Below are positions 1 to 19,010 of a DNA stretch of 64,000 bases, piece by piece; the first letter of the stretch is position 1; every line of letters begins with the position of its first letter. The stretch comes from Lamellibrachia columna (Eukaryota; Annelida; Polychaeta; Sabellida; Siboglinidae), in NCBI GenBank assembly GCA_963662155.1, contig OY759270.1, positions 14,105,008 through 14,169,007 of the forward strand. The letters are read 5' to 3'. Under the pieces are notes generated by a model. That model was not told the origin of the DNA, made no database searches, and saw nothing but the letters and a program-made list of their open reading frames with translations. The position numbers and the translations under genes were made by a program.

Positions 1-56
1 ACTTTAAGGCCTGTATCTATGTGTTTCTTGGTCATTGATAATGAACCAACCATTAT

Positions 57-452
57 TTAAAGGTGCTTCCTCAATTCGATTTTTTTGCTTGTTTCATTTC
101 AAATTAATTTAGCCAAACAAAACTAACCTACCTATTATCCACTGCAACATGCTAGCTCTTTTGTGAAACTTTTGTATGTAGTTTTTGTGAAATCATCAGA
201 CAAACTATTACATTGCTAAATGTTTGTTGAAGCATTAAGTGAAGTGAAAATCGAAATGCTGAAAAATCACTATTTTCGTCCTTGTTGTAATTTCGTAACT
301 TTGCCGTGTGATCGGCGAGAGGATGGAAGTCACGCCCATGATCAGCATTGACCCACACAGTGTTTACCATTTTGGATATCCACTATTTTTATCCTTACCA
401 ATTCTAACGACTGATGTAAATTCTTTCGATGATTTGAACAAAAACTTGAGTT
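57..452. repeat. ~395-bp interspersed repeat, copy 1
   Basis: This block aligns almost end to end with 2869–3262. Shared landmarks are the start AAAGGTGC, the internal GTGATCGGCGAGAGGATGG and a tail ending in GATTTGAACAAAAA. The two copies differ by many scattered substitutions, so neither insertion is recent. No long ORF is visible and no terminal inverted repeat is obvious. It is probably a short non-autonomous element lying in intron 1 of the SLC16 gene, but its class is unknown. Confidence 0.75.
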
Positions 453-600
453 GAAAAGCATGTTGTAATAAATCGACTGCGGTAATAATAAATAAACTAT
501 TTGGACACAAATGAACCGGATTTGCGATAAGCTAAATCAGTTGAGGAAGCAGTTTTAATGCGGTAATGTAAATGTTGCAACGATACAATTCAGTTGGATA

Positions 601-815
601 TGTACATATAATAAGAGTGCGACATAACAATAATAAGAGTACGACATAACAATAATAAGAATAATAAGAGTACGACATAACAATAATAAGAATAATAAGA
701 GTACGACATAACAATAATAAGAATAATAAGAGTACGACATAAGAATAATAAGAATAATAAGAGTACGACATAACAATAATAATAATAATAAGAGTACCAC
801 ATAATAATAATAACA
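601..815. repeat. 31-bp minisatellite rich in AATAATAAG
   Basis: About six units of a 31-bp motif built on AATAATAAG plus AGTACGACATAAC, ending in an AATAAT trinucleotide run and a CAA-rich stretch. Open frames on the − strand across it (poly Tyr/Ser/Leu) are artefacts of the repeat. It lies about 140 bp upstream of SLC16 exon 2. Confidence 0.85.
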
Positions 816-955
816 ACGACAACAACAAAAACAATTATACTTTTATCAATGCTTAATTCAAAAGAGCTATTCATAGCACGCAACCGTTTAGCACATTTTT
901 ACTCAGTACAATTGTACACACGTTTTAAGCCATGTTTATCGTCTTCGCCTTCCAG

Positions 956-8391
<7,436 letters not shown>

Positions 8392-8883
8392 TGAAGTGTA
8401 AGCGGCTTTACTTCGATATAATGCTTAATGCATGTCCACCGTCGGTTATTGCTGCGGCGTTAGACTTAGGCTGAATTCAATATGGATGTGTTTGGACGTA
8501 GATCTTTGAACAGTAAACCTTGCCGTGGTTTGTTGATAACTGGATATTAACATCGTTTTGTTCTGGATTGTGTGAGTAAAACTATGTTTATTAAGACAAG
8601 AATGTTATGTATAAATACACAAGTGCATTTGTTGAACAGAACAACCGGCGTCGATTACAACAATAAAAAAAATGGCTGCTGAACATCGCTTTTGGTCCTT
8701 TAGAGTCTAGAGCCCACGTGGTTATAGAAATATAAATGCATTTATCAAAACGAAAGCTTTCCAATGTTGCAGCGTGATAATGAACAGGTCTGTCAGAAGT
8801 TGAAGTGTAACGCACTTTGAACAGTCCCAAGGGATGGATACTGCATTATATAAGAATGCATGTTTACCAAATAAATAATCTTA
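8392..8883 (+). other. Presumed 3' UTR of SLC16 copy 1
   Basis: No coding potential is seen here. AATAAA motifs at 8662–8667 and 8870–8875 are candidate polyadenylation signals for the transporter mRNA. The region ends where a CR1 fragment begins. Confidence 0.5.
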
Positions 8884-9495
8884 TAGGTGCCTCAAAAAGG
8901 ACAAGAAGCAACTATTACACACAAACCAGTAACAAAATATCCGGAAAACATTTCTGAAGCTGGTTATAAAAGCGTGCGTTTAAATGCAAGAAACATAGTA
9001 AATACGATAAAACGAATTAAACATTATGGTAAAAGATATTAACCCTCACATAATTGGCACAACCGAATCGTGGGCCAACAAAGACATTTCAGATGCTGAA
9101 TTACGACTAACAGTATGCGTAATGTTTAGGAGAGTTCGAATAGGAAGAAGGGGAGAGGAGTCATTTTATATATTTAAAAATCTATTCAGGCTTAGGAAAT
9201 AAAATTAGAAAGGGAAGCAAATTACGATGACGCTGTTTAGTGCATGGAATTCAAAATTAACTATTGGTTTAGTTTACCGAAGTCCAAATATTAAAGAAGA
9301 AGATAATATAAAAATGCACAACGCTATAAAGGAAGTTAGTAAAGGTGAATGTATCATAATTGGAGATTTTAACCATGGACACACACAATGGAAATCTTTA
9401 GGGAGTACAGGGGGAGAGGACGAAAACGTTCTACTTTTAATTCTAGATAGCTTCATTACTCAACACGTGCTAGAACCAACCAGTGAAGAGAATGT
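8884..9495 (+). pseudogene. CR1 LINE ORF2 fragment, endonuclease domain
   Basis: This aligns with 13890–14510 of the CR1 element, covering the AP-endonuclease-like domain. The best-preserved frame (from about 9227) reads NSKLTIGLVYRSPNI and GECIIIGDFNHGHTQW, where GDFN is the catalytic Asp/Asn motif of the exonuclease-endonuclease-phosphatase fold. The upstream part has several frameshifts. The copy is 5'- and 3'-truncated. It preserves the frame that the longer CR1 has lost near 14420. Confidence 0.8.
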
Positions 9496-9749
9496 ATGAT
9501 GAAATAATGGACAATGCCATAATGTGATTAACACAGGCCCTTTTATATTTATATTTTAGAAACTTCATTTGAGGAAAAACCCAATGGCGGTTGCTGAATG
9601 TTTTTGTCTTTAGTTTCAGCCACTCGTGAAATCATCACTGGACCAGTTAATATACCTCAAAACACAATTCCCCTCATAGCAGTAAACATAAATACCGGCT
9701 GCAGTGACCTGGAACCTTAACAACAAGTGTGAGGAACTATAACTTTGAC
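9496..9749 (+). other. Upstream region of SLC16 copy 2 exon 1
   Basis: Contains pyrimidine-AG strings (ATATTTTAG near 9560, TGTCTTTAG near 9612) that could be acceptors of a 5'-UTR/coding exon. No promoter can be identified. Confidence 0.3.
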
Positions 9750-10035
9750 ATGAACAAGGTTGGATCTCTGAAATTCGACGGCGAACAAAGGCCGAAGCTG
9801 GTTCAGTTACCGTCAGATGGCACCATTGTCAGTAGCGACGATACGCTGACAACGCCACCAGATGGCGGTTGGGGTTGGATGGTTGTCCTGTGCTCGTTCG
9901 TGCTTCATGCAATCAGGGCAGGCGTCACTAATTCGTTCGGGGTCTTCTTGATCGTCTTCGTTGAACAATTTGATGCTGGTCGGGGTGAGGTAGGCTGGAT
10001 TAGTTCTCTCATGACAGGAACGACGTTCTGCTCCG
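9750..10035 (+). CDS. SLC16-family exon 1 (duplicated locus, copy 2)
   Basis: This is the first coding exon of an MCT-type transporter. The ATG at 9750 is preferred because the upstream in-frame codon at 9729 is GTG. A hydrophilic N-terminus is followed by TPPDGGWGWMVVLCSFV, the first MCT signature at the start of TM1, then NSFGVFLIVFVEQFDAG and GWISSLMTGTTFCS in TM2. The donor is GTACGT and the exon ends in phase 1, which fits a 144-bp exon 2 like 956–1099. No such exon follows: 60 bp downstream the sequence becomes intron 2. The exon itself is intact, but the downstream gene is wrecked, so it is probably a relic. It also shows what the missing exon 1 of copy 1 should look like. Confidence 0.85.
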
Positions 10036-10095
10036 GTACGTAATCCTAATCTAATATAAATTAATGGTAAATCAAAGGGTGACTTAACTTGCATA

Positions 10096-11574
10096 CTACG
10101 TCTTCCCGTTGGCATGCTTACGTGTGGTCAATGGAGTAAATATCATGAAGGTACTAAAATCTGGTCGTCAGCAGACAAACTGAAGCGTGTCATGATCATG
10201 CACGACTGATTTACTGGCTGTAAGGGAACATACACAAACAAATCAATGCCAAAATATTTACCAAATATTTGTGAACATTCTAAATCAAATTAAAAACAGA
10301 AATCATATAAAACGTTTATTTTATTTTAAGACAACATATGCATTGTAACTGGTAGGTGCACACAAACATTTAATTGTCATTTCCCATCAATGCTTTATGT
10401 TAGCTATCATAGAGTTAATCATATTAAGTTTATTATATATGTATTAATATTAAATTCACAGATAGGTATAAACGAGTCATGAGCCTGGCAAATATGGTAA
10501 ATAACATCTTTTTGCAAATATTAAATACCAACAGTGCCAATTTGTGTTATTGCTGATTTATATATTGATCTCTTGCACAAAATATTTCTCTGAATAGTGA
10601 ATACTCATAAGCAGATCAAACCATATATGTGGTAATTACTATAAAACTGGAACGATGTTTAAAGAAATGTGACACAAAACTGTTGGTTTTACGCAGGGTT
10701 TATTTTTACATAAAGATACATGTATTTTACCTAAATGCTAATTGATATTGCTAATTATAGCATTCATAAAAATAAAAAAATCACTATTTGTTTCTTACGT
10801 CAACAAACTAACTCAGGATCGATTACATTTTTGTATTGGTGGTTTCTCATAAACATCTATACAGCAACTTGAAAGCTCCAAAACATGAATAGTGTTACAT
10901 AAACAACTTATCTAATTGATCAATTAAAAATTATTGTCAAACAGTCTGCTAAAATCAATTAGGAGCGTGTAATAAATGTAAAACGGACCGTGTGCGGATC
11001 TGCTCCTTGTCCCCTAATCGCACCAGACGGCTAGTAGAATGATACAAATAACCGGAAGCGGCCGGCCTTATTTGTGCTACTCTGTAGCTTCGATTAGCTA
11101 CTCCGCCGAACAGGGGACCGGAAGGACAAATATCACGTGTTCCATTTTATATAATAGTTTATAGTTTATCTAATTGTAAGCAAAAGTAAATCTATCTTCG
11201 ACGAGTATTTACAAAGTTTTTTTATATTATATATTTTGTTCGAATATTTCAGCCGACTCACCCTGCGGATATCCGTCCGCCAACGAAGTCCTGGTGAGTC
11301 GATAGAAATATTCGGAAAAGAATACAACACGTTTCTTGAGAAATAAACACCAGGCCAATTATAACTGCACAAGAAACCGTTTTATTAAAAACTGTTTCGA
11401 GTGTAATTGTAACTGACTTAATAAACACACTCATTGTTGATCAAATTATAAATATGTGTGCGTTCGTGCGTGTGTGCGTGCGTGCGCGCATTTATCATAA
11501 TCGATTTGTAAAATTGTTCCCCATGTTGATGACTAGAGGGCGCAGAATGACATAACGTTGCGTATGTCCGCCAG
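10096..11574 (+). pseudogene. Duplicated SLC16 intron 2 (copy 2)
   Basis: Collinear with 1117–2277 at high identity, for example TGCTTACGTGTGGTCAATGG and the GCGTGCGTGCGCGCATTTA tract just before exon 3. It joins 60 bp after exon 1, so intron 1 and exon 2 have been deleted. About 340 bp at 10925–11267 has no counterpart in copy 1. Confidence 0.88.
11241..11314. repeat. 22-bp inverted repeat with a palindromic loop
   Basis: Arms 11241–11262 and 11293–11314 (CGAATATTTC...GACTCACC and its complement) match with two mismatches. The loop contains the perfect palindrome CGGATATCCG. Copy 1 keeps only the loop and right arm (1974 onward). Confidence 0.7.
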
Positions 11575-11627
11575 GTCTTGGACTTGGCATGGTCTTATCT
11601 TCCCTCCGTTGTCAGCGTCACGCACTA
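11575..11627 (+). pseudogene. SLC16 copy 2, exon 3, 5' part (interrupted)
   Basis: Matches the first 52 bp of exon 3 of copy 1 but has one extra T near 11595 (GGTCTTATC against GGTCTATC), which shifts the frame. It is then cut at 11627 by the TIR element. The target duplication ACTA is at 11624–11627. The exon resumes at 21955. Confidence 0.88.
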
Positions 11628-11956
11628 GGGCACGGACCACAGTCACTTTTCCCATAGACGACCATTATAACATTCTTGCGCCTACATTGAAAATTTTTCC
11701 TACAATTTTTTTTTAATTCACAGAAAATGATAGACCCATTAAGACACCTGGTGTGTAAAATTCGTGAAAATAACATACCTCCTTTTCGCACAAATTGCTT
11801 CAAAGCATGACGCCCCTGCATTTCTACCATGAAATTCCCCAGTTTCCAAAATATGAGTATATCCTGCCTAACAGCCACTGTGTCCTTACGCAACTGGTAT
11901 ACCTACTGACAAATGGCATCATTTCAAAGCTTAGATGCTACTGTGCACAAGAACAT

Positions 11957-12055
11957 AGACGACCATTATAACATTCTTGCGCCTACATTGAAAATTTTTC
12001 CTACAATTTTTTTTTAATTCACAGAAAATGACAGACCCATTAAGACACCTGGTGT
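11957..12055 (+). repeat. 99-bp duplicated piece of block A at the CR1 5' junction
   Basis: Copies 11656–11754 with one visible substitution. It is joined to host sequence through the shared trinucleotide CAT and to the CR1 5' end at GGTGT. It probably arose by a template switch during CR1 integration. Confidence 0.85.
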
Positions 12056-12651
12056 CTTAATACGATTTCTGGCTACTTGGACTTGGTGCAGCGACTTGAA
12101 TTTGGTGTAGATCATTTACAGAAAAACGCGGTATATCAAATAGAATAAGTATTACTATTGAATATATATTATACACAAACGTATTGTAGACATATATTAG
12201 GAAACAGGTTTTGTTAATTATTAGTCAGAGGGAGTATTTTAGAGTAAGTTAGTTTCGGATTCTGTCAGGGAATTCAGCGAGCGATAATAGGGTTGTTTAC
12301 TATTCGAAAATTGAGATAGCATAGTGAATAGTTTACATTGGCTAATATATATATAAGATAAAGTGATCTATTTACTTAAATTACATACATAAGGTAATAT
12401 CTGACATAGTGGTAGTAAACGTTTTCGGTAAAAAGGAATTAACAGCAGGATTTTAGCGTAAATTAGTACACACTGAATTCGTTGTTTTGTTACACAGTGT
12501 TCTCCGTATTCGCTAGGTGGCAGGTTTTTTTTTTCTCATGCGAGGTTAATAGAAGACACAGTTAGCAAGTATATTAGACTAAAGTGTTCTTTTGATCACA
12601 AAAACAGCCTTATTCAAGGCTAACGTTGCAAACTAATTAAAACTAAATTGT

Positions 12652-13868
12652 ATGATGGCGCCGTGCAAACGGCAGTTAAAGGCCACAAGGCACTTAATTT
12701 GTGGCAGTTGCAGTAACTGGGTGGACTTCGTCAAGTCTGGGTGCGAGAAGTCCTGGGCTGAGGTCCAGGCAGATAGTTTTAGTTTTGAGTGTAGGGGATG
12801 TACGAAGATGAAGGAACTAGAGGTGGAGTTGGAAGAGCTGAGGCTGCTCGTTGTGGCAATGGTGGGAAGGGAACAGGGGGGTTGTGCCAGTAGTTCCGGT
12901 GGGGGAACAGTAGATGATAAAGTGGGGAAAAACACAAGAGATGCTAGGGAGAGCTCACCGCAGCCTGGGAGGAAGCTGAGAGGAGGGAAGGTGACAGGTC
13001 GTAGGGAGACAGGACGTAAGGAGACGGGAAGGAAAGGAACGGGAGGGAAGACAACTGGAGCGAAGGAGAGGGGAGTAGGGGAGACAGGAGGGAAGGAGAA
13101 GGGAGTGGGGGAGACAGGAGGGAAGGAGAAGGGAGTGGGGGAGACGGGAGGGAAAACAACCGGAGTGAAGGAGAGGGAAGTGGGAGAGACAAGAGCAAAG
13201 GAGTGGGAAGTGGGGGAGACAGGAGCGAAGGAGACAGGAGGGAAGGGGTCAGGACAGAATGTGATGGAGGGGATCGAACGGAAGAGTTATTCTGCAGCAG
13301 TGATAGAGGGGGTGAGGAAGAGAGCGAGGGTGTTTGTGGGGGATTCGATAGTTAGGAAGACCGACAGAGTCTTAAACAAGGGAGATGATGTGGTGGTATG
13401 CTTGCCTGGAGCCAAAATAGAGGCGATAACTGAGAGGGTAAAAACATCGTAGGCTCGGGTAAGGGTGGATCTGTTTTAGTACACGTAGGGACAAATAACG
13501 TAGAGAGGGAGGGTACAACTGCCATAGTTAGGAAATATAGGCAGTTGGTCAGAACACTAAAACAGACGCGGGTTGAGCAGGTAATACTGTCAGGGATTTT
13601 ACCTGTAATGGGCAGGAGGGGTCACAAATATCGAAATTGTCGGGGGATGGCAATTAACATGTTAGTCCAGAAGTTATGTAGGGAAGAGGAAGTTGGATTT
13701 GTGGATTTATGGGGAAGTTTTGTTGGGAGGGCTGATATGTATATGAAGGATGGGCTTCATTTAAGTGGAAAGGGGGCGGCAGTATTCGCGGACAAACTTT
13801 CAGCAGCAGTAGATAGTGACTTGGGTACAATGACAAATATTTTTGGAAGTAAACATTCTTTAAACTAG
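12652..13868 (+). pseudogene. CR1 ORF1 protein: PHD-like zinc finger plus SGNH esterase (one frameshift)
   Basis: A ~405-codon frame starting at ATG 12652. Residues ~15–52 contain a Cys-rich CGSC...C...CRGC cluster like the PHD finger of CR1 ORF1 proteins, followed by a short Glu/Leu-rich helix (MKELEVELEELRLLV). A Gly/Lys/Glu/Thr repeat linker (GGKEKGVGET repeated) spans ~100–205. The esterase part shows FVGDSIV (block I nucleophile), then after a frameshift near 13440 HVGTNNVE (block III) and KDGLHLSGKGA (Asp/His block V). PHD plus esterase is the known ORF1 layout of the CR1 clade. Such proteins bind the element RNA; the role of the esterase is unsettled. The A-rich string GTAAAAACATCG is the likely indel site. 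Confidence 0.85.
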
Positions 13869-13879
13869 AAGTGCAAGGG

Positions 13880-16743
13880 GGTTACCTAGAGGTGTCTCAA
13901 GCAGAACAAGAGGCCACTAGCACAGATAAACCAATATCAAATCATCCGAAAAACATCTCTGAAAAAGGTTATAGATGCGTATGTTTAAATGCAAGGAGCA
14001 TAGTAAATAAGAAAAACGAATTGAACATTATGGTAGAAGATATTGACCCTCACATAATTGGTATAACTGAATCATGGGCCAACATAGACATAACAGATGC
14101 TGAATTAGGACTGACAGGATATGTAATGTTTAGGAAAGATCGAATAGGAAGAAGGGGCGGGGGAGTTATTTTATATGTTAAAGAATCTATTCAGGCTTAT
14201 GAAATAAAACTAGAAAGGGAAGCAGATTGCGATAAAGCTGTTTGGTGCAAAATTGTTTCAGGAAATTCAAAATTAACTATTGGATTAGTTTACCGAAGTC
14301 CAAACATAAACGAAGAGGACAACACAAAAATAAAAAACGCTATAAAGGAAGTTAGTAAAGGGGAATGTATCATAATGGGAGATTTTAACCATGGACACAT
14401 ACAATGGAATTCTCTAGAGCACAGGGATTGAGGACCAACAATTTCTATTTTTAATCCAGGATAGCTTTCTTACTCAGCACGTACTAGAACCAACCAGGGG
14501 AGAAAATGTATTAGATATAGTTTTGTCATCACAAAAAGAATTAGTGGACAATGTAAAAATATTTGAACCATTGGGTAATAGTGACCATAATCAAATACAT
14601 TTTGACATCAATGTAAAATCAGAAAGTAAAAATAAGAAAACGTACAAGAGAAACTTCCACAAAGGTAACTACAAAGATATGAGAAAATACTTAGCAAAGC
14701 TAGATTGGAATAACATGCTGATGAATAAGACCGCAATTGAATGTTGGAATATTCTAAAATATGAAATTGAGAGTATCATCGATAAATTTGTTCCCTTCCA
14801 AAAACAAGGAAAACGGTGTAGAAAGAAACACTTGTCAAAAGAGGCTATTAGAAAAATAATGCTAAAACAAACTATGTGGAGGGTTTATAGGCGTACCAGA
14901 AAGGACGAAGACTACGCAAAATACAAAGAGGCACTTAATGCAGCTACAACTGAAATCAGACAATCTAAAAGAAGCTATGAGCAAAAACTAGCATGTAACA
15001 TAAAAAATGACAGCAAGAGTTTTTATGCATATGTCAGGAGTAAACAAAACGTACAAGACAAGGTTGGACCTCTAGAAGACAGTGCTGGAAATATAATATC
15101 ACAGGGGTTTTTAATGGCGGAAGACCTAAATGGTTACTTCAGTTCAGTGTTTACCAAAGAAGATATTAGTTCATTACCAGTTGCTGATGCTAAATTTCAG
15201 GGGGCTAAATCTGACTATTTAGGTCCGTTAGTTGTAACTCCAGAATTGGTAGCTAAGAAAATAAAGGCAATGAAGGATAACAAATCACCGGGAGTGGATG
15301 GGATTCCTCCAAAATTACTAATGGAAACAGTAGAACAAATCAGTATACCACTTGCAAGAGTATTCAACTTGTCATTAAAAGAGGGAGTTGTTCCGTTTGA
15401 ATGGAAAGAAGCAAACATCATACCATTATTTAAAAAGGGTTCGAGAAATAAGTCAGAGAATTACAGACCAGTGAGTTTAACGTCAGTGATTTGTAAATTA
15501 TTAGAAAGGTTAATTAAAGACCATATGGTGGAATTCCTCGTTAAGCATAAATTATTAAATTCATCTCAACATGGATTCCTTAAAGCGAGGTCATGCTTAA
15601 CAAATATGTTATGTTTTTTGGAAGAAATCACTAAGTGGATAGACGTGGGATCGCCAGTAGATATTATCTACTTAGATTTTCAGAAAGCTTTTGACAAAGT
15701 GCCACATCAAAGATTACTACTTAAATTAAAAGCCCATGGTATCTGGGATAGCATAACTGACTGGATAGAACAATGGCTGACTGACAGAAGACAACGAGTT
15801 GTAGTAGATGGAGAAGTTTCAAATTGGAAATCGGTTTTGAGTGGGGTACCTCAAGGATCAGTATTAGGACCTATATTATTCTTAATTTATATCAATGACT
15901 TGGACGACAGTATAACAAGTAACGTACTGAAATTTGCGGATGACACAAAACTGTTTAGAAAGGTTAATACTGATGGTGATAAACAACATTTACAAAACGA
16001 TATAGACAGATTAGTGAAATGGTCTGAGAAATGGCAGATGTTGTTCAATTTTGGGAAATGTAAATGCCTACATACAAGACATAGGAACTTGAATGTAAAC
16101 TATAAAATGGGAGATACTGTTCTGGGTACTACTGTAAAAGAAAAGGACTTAGGAGTTACAATAAGCGCTGATATGAAAGTTTCAGAGCAGTGTGGTATTG
16201 CAGCTTCAAAGGGTAATCAAATTCTTGGATTGATTAGAAGAAATATAACATAAAAGGGAAAAAAGTTAATTATACCTCTTTATAAAAGCAATAGTTAGAC
16301 CTCATTTAGAATACTGTATACAAGCATGGAGACCATATCGTAAGAATGATATAGATACGCTTGAACGCATACAAAGGAGAGCAACTAAAATGATTCCAGA
16401 ACTGAGAGACCTTAGTTATGAAGAACGCCTGAAAGAATGTGGTTTAACAACTCTAGAGACAAGGAGGTTAAGAGGAGATCAGATTGAAGTTTTTAAGATA
16501 TTGAATGGGTATGAAAATATTGATAGAAATATGTTTTTCTCACTCAAGAAGGATAGCAGAACTAGAGGACATGAGGTAAAATTAGTAAAGGATCAATGTA
16601 GATTGGACATCAGGAAGCACTCGTTCTCACAGAGGACAATAAATGAATGGAACAAATTGTCTACAGATTGTGTAACTGCTAGCAGCGTGAATATGTTTAA
16701 AAACAAGGTTGACACATATCTCAGGAGGGCGGGCTATAAGTAG
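13880..16743 (+). pseudogene. CR1 ORF2: endonuclease–reverse transcriptase (two frameshifts)
   Basis: ORF2 nicks target DNA and copies the element RNA. The frame opens near 13871 (GTG) without a clear ATG. The endonuclease runs to ~14560: CLNARSIVNKKNEL, ITESW, GLVYRSPN, GDFNHGHIQW, and NSDHNQI at the end. The RT follows: NYRPVSLTSVICKLLE, HGFLKARSCLTNML, YLDFQKAFDKVPH, SGVPQGSVLGPILF and KFADDTKLF near 15930, with both catalytic aspartates intact. A frameshift near 14420 separates the first and second frames. A stop plus frameshift near 16250 separates the C-terminal ~160 codons, which end in a TAG at 16741–16743. Motif spacing is that of the CR1 clade. Confidence 0.9.
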
Positions 16744-16971
16744 ATGAACATTGTTGGACTCTCGATAAGCCAATGGCTTCCTTGTCCACTTGCCATCTGG
16801 GCATTTGGCTTGGATGGCAAATCTTCTTGTTAAATCTTGTTAAACATCACTTCCACCCCTCATCCACAAAATTTCTGCTCTCACAAATAAACCCTATCTG
16901 CACAATGAATTTTTTCCTTGGGATTCTTTACGTATGTAATGGCGGATGGATTCTGACTGTGGTCCGTGCCC

Positions 16972-19010
16972 TAATTAATTTCCGACATCTCACAAACCGT
17001 CACGAAAGTTATACCAAATCGAAGAAAAACATTTACCTCGATAAATCACAGACGGAAATCCACATCGCAATGCTACACATTAATTGATATGTCACCAAGA
17101 CATGCCCCCGTATGTGAGGGGAAGAATTTCAAGTTGGCTGAATTACATATAATGCACTTTAGTCATAAAGCCCACACTGCTTGCTGTGCCAGAGATAAAG
17201 GAAATCTTACAAGCGTTTCACAAAATGTGGGGTATTTTCATCAATACAACACTAAAATTGTCAATTAATTTTTTATTAAAATATATATATTTATTTTAAA
17301 TATACACTGTTTTTGGGCAAAATGCTAGCATTTCAGTGTATTTCACAACATTGATATGTAATATTGAGCGTTCAAAGTACAACGAATTATGGTATGTGTG
17401 AAAACAAGCTATATATCTGACAAGTTTTCATGTGAACATTTGGTATTTCTGACACGGATGACCCAATTTCAAGTCACTGAAGGTGCCAACTGCCTGTCAA
17501 CGAGATAAAACAGGATGTTGCCTGTTTGGGGCTTTTGAGTGTCTACTGTTGCAACTACAGTGACGATAAGCCTACTTTTTGCTCAGATTTCAACTACAGG
17601 AGGTTGTAAATTCTATTCAGAATCTACATTGGGGTATTTTCTCAGCCAATAGCTGTGCAGCATGACAGACAAGTGGTCTACCCCACTAAAATTATGGCCA
17701 TTGCTTAAATGTCAGTTGGACAGATTGTTCCCAGATCAGTCAGATAGTAAATTGTTTTGACTCTGATACAGATATCAGCATGGAGAAGAAAAGTGAAGGT
17801 GTGGGGAAGTTCCGAATAGCCAAAAATGAGAGGAGATGTGGCTTTCAGAAGGGGCACACTGTGCCAGGATATTGTGGTTCTACACATACAGAATAAATTG
17901 TGCACCTTGAGGGCTTCACTTTGAAGGAGAGGATTTTATGTCACCTGTCCACGGCATGATAACTGCACAGCAACATTGACATTGGATTGCTTTGGAGGTG
18001 ACTGCAAGATATGCAGGTACTCCTCTATAGCCTACTCAGGTGGGAAAGGAAACTGGTGGAAAAAATCAATGTACCTGCAAAAAGGTACTCTCCACTATCT
18101 CAACATGACCAGTGGAGACAGGATTACACTGAGAAAGATTCTGCAACTAAGATAAGGGGGAAATGCACTAGCGTTAACAAAACTGTGTCTTAACAAAAAC
18201 CGAAATGATGGCCTGAACAGAGGGTTGAGTGCTTCTCTACCAAAACATGTGAACTTCAGTCGCAATGTCAAGGGACGTGCCTGTGCAGCCATTGACAGGC
18301 TGAATTATGGAGCGGGGGACTCTCTACTGTGGAAATTGGAGACAAGCAAAGCTCCGATTAGTAAAGGTGGAAGTGTGCCACACACTCCCCCCACATGTAT
18401 GTGAGGGGAGTTCAAGAGAGGATTACCTCATAGCCCTGCGAGCAAAATGAAGCATGGACACACAGACAGACAGGCAAGCAGCTGAGCATGCAAAAACACA
18501 CAAACTGGTGAGTAATGATAAGACTGGCTTAATTAATTCATTGATTTGTCTCTCACCTGTTCAACTGCACAATTTCTAAATACACTAAGGGTAATGACCA
18601 TGACCAAAACAATGCTGCTCTCTCATACACTGTCTTCTATTGTTGTTTACATGCAGTGGCTCCAGTATCATATGCTGTGATTTAACACACAAGCTGACAT
18701 TGCAAATATGGCTACAACTTTGATGTCTAGGAATCTTTGATAAATTATGGTGTAGCATATACATTAATTTATGTACAAGAACTGTCTTCCATTTCCCCAA
18801 CTGGAAATTTCACACATATGACACAATACTGGGCTAGCTAGCCTATACAATATGCTTTAAAACACCCAGTCCATAACATGCAACTGCCATTTTTTGACAA
18901 GGCAGTGTTAAACTTGATTCTCCACCTATATTTTCTCACAAAAAATATCATCCATGCTTGTTTTACCACGACGCGTTGCCTTGGTAATAAGCCAGTCAAA
19001 ATTTCATATT
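16972..19010. repeat. Block B1 of TIR element 1
   Basis: A ~2.04-kb segment starting TAATTAATTTCCGACAT and ending CAAAATTTCATATT, between two TIR-ended A blocks. It repeats at 19468–21498, 26725–28767, 29224–31264 and partly at 31720–32486. It carries the transposase remnant listed separately. Confidence 0.92.
17780..18404 (+). pseudogene. Mutator-like transposase remnant, internally deleted (B1, element 1)
   Basis: An ATG at 17780 opens 36 codons with GKFRIAKNERRCGFQKGHTV, resembling the basic start of metazoan Mutator-like transposases, then a stop. In another frame from 17943 comes TCPRHDNCTATLTLD and, almost directly, GGDCKICRYSSIA, GNWWKKSMYL, a TAA near 18150, and NRGLSASLPKHVNFSRNVKG with RLNYGAGDSLL, ending in TGA at 18402–18404. 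The CPxH...C, CxxC and SLPKxVxFSRN motifs match, from memory, the C-terminal part of this transposase family. The catalytic middle is absent. Assignment rests on remembered motifs. Confidence 0.55.

Larger units (their letters stand above)
12056..16843 (+). mobile_element. Nearly full-length CR1-type non-LTR retrotransposon
   Basis: A ~4.8-kb LINE in order 5' UTR (12056–12651), ORF1 and ORF2, with a short 3' UTR ending in two tandem copies of TCTTGTTAAA. Short terminal direct repeats instead of poly(A) are typical of CR1. It is inserted in block A of TIR element 1. AACAT on both sides (near 11952–11956 and 16843–16847) is a plausible 5-bp target duplication. ORF1 has one frameshift and ORF2 two. 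It is inactive but young enough for its domains to be read directly. Two older fragments lie at 5095–5878 and 8884–9495. Confidence 0.88.

Noticed and set aside
532..883. Several long Tyr/Ser/Leu-rich − strand ORFs
   Set aside because: They translate the 31-bp AATAAT minisatellite; no start context, domain or splice signal.
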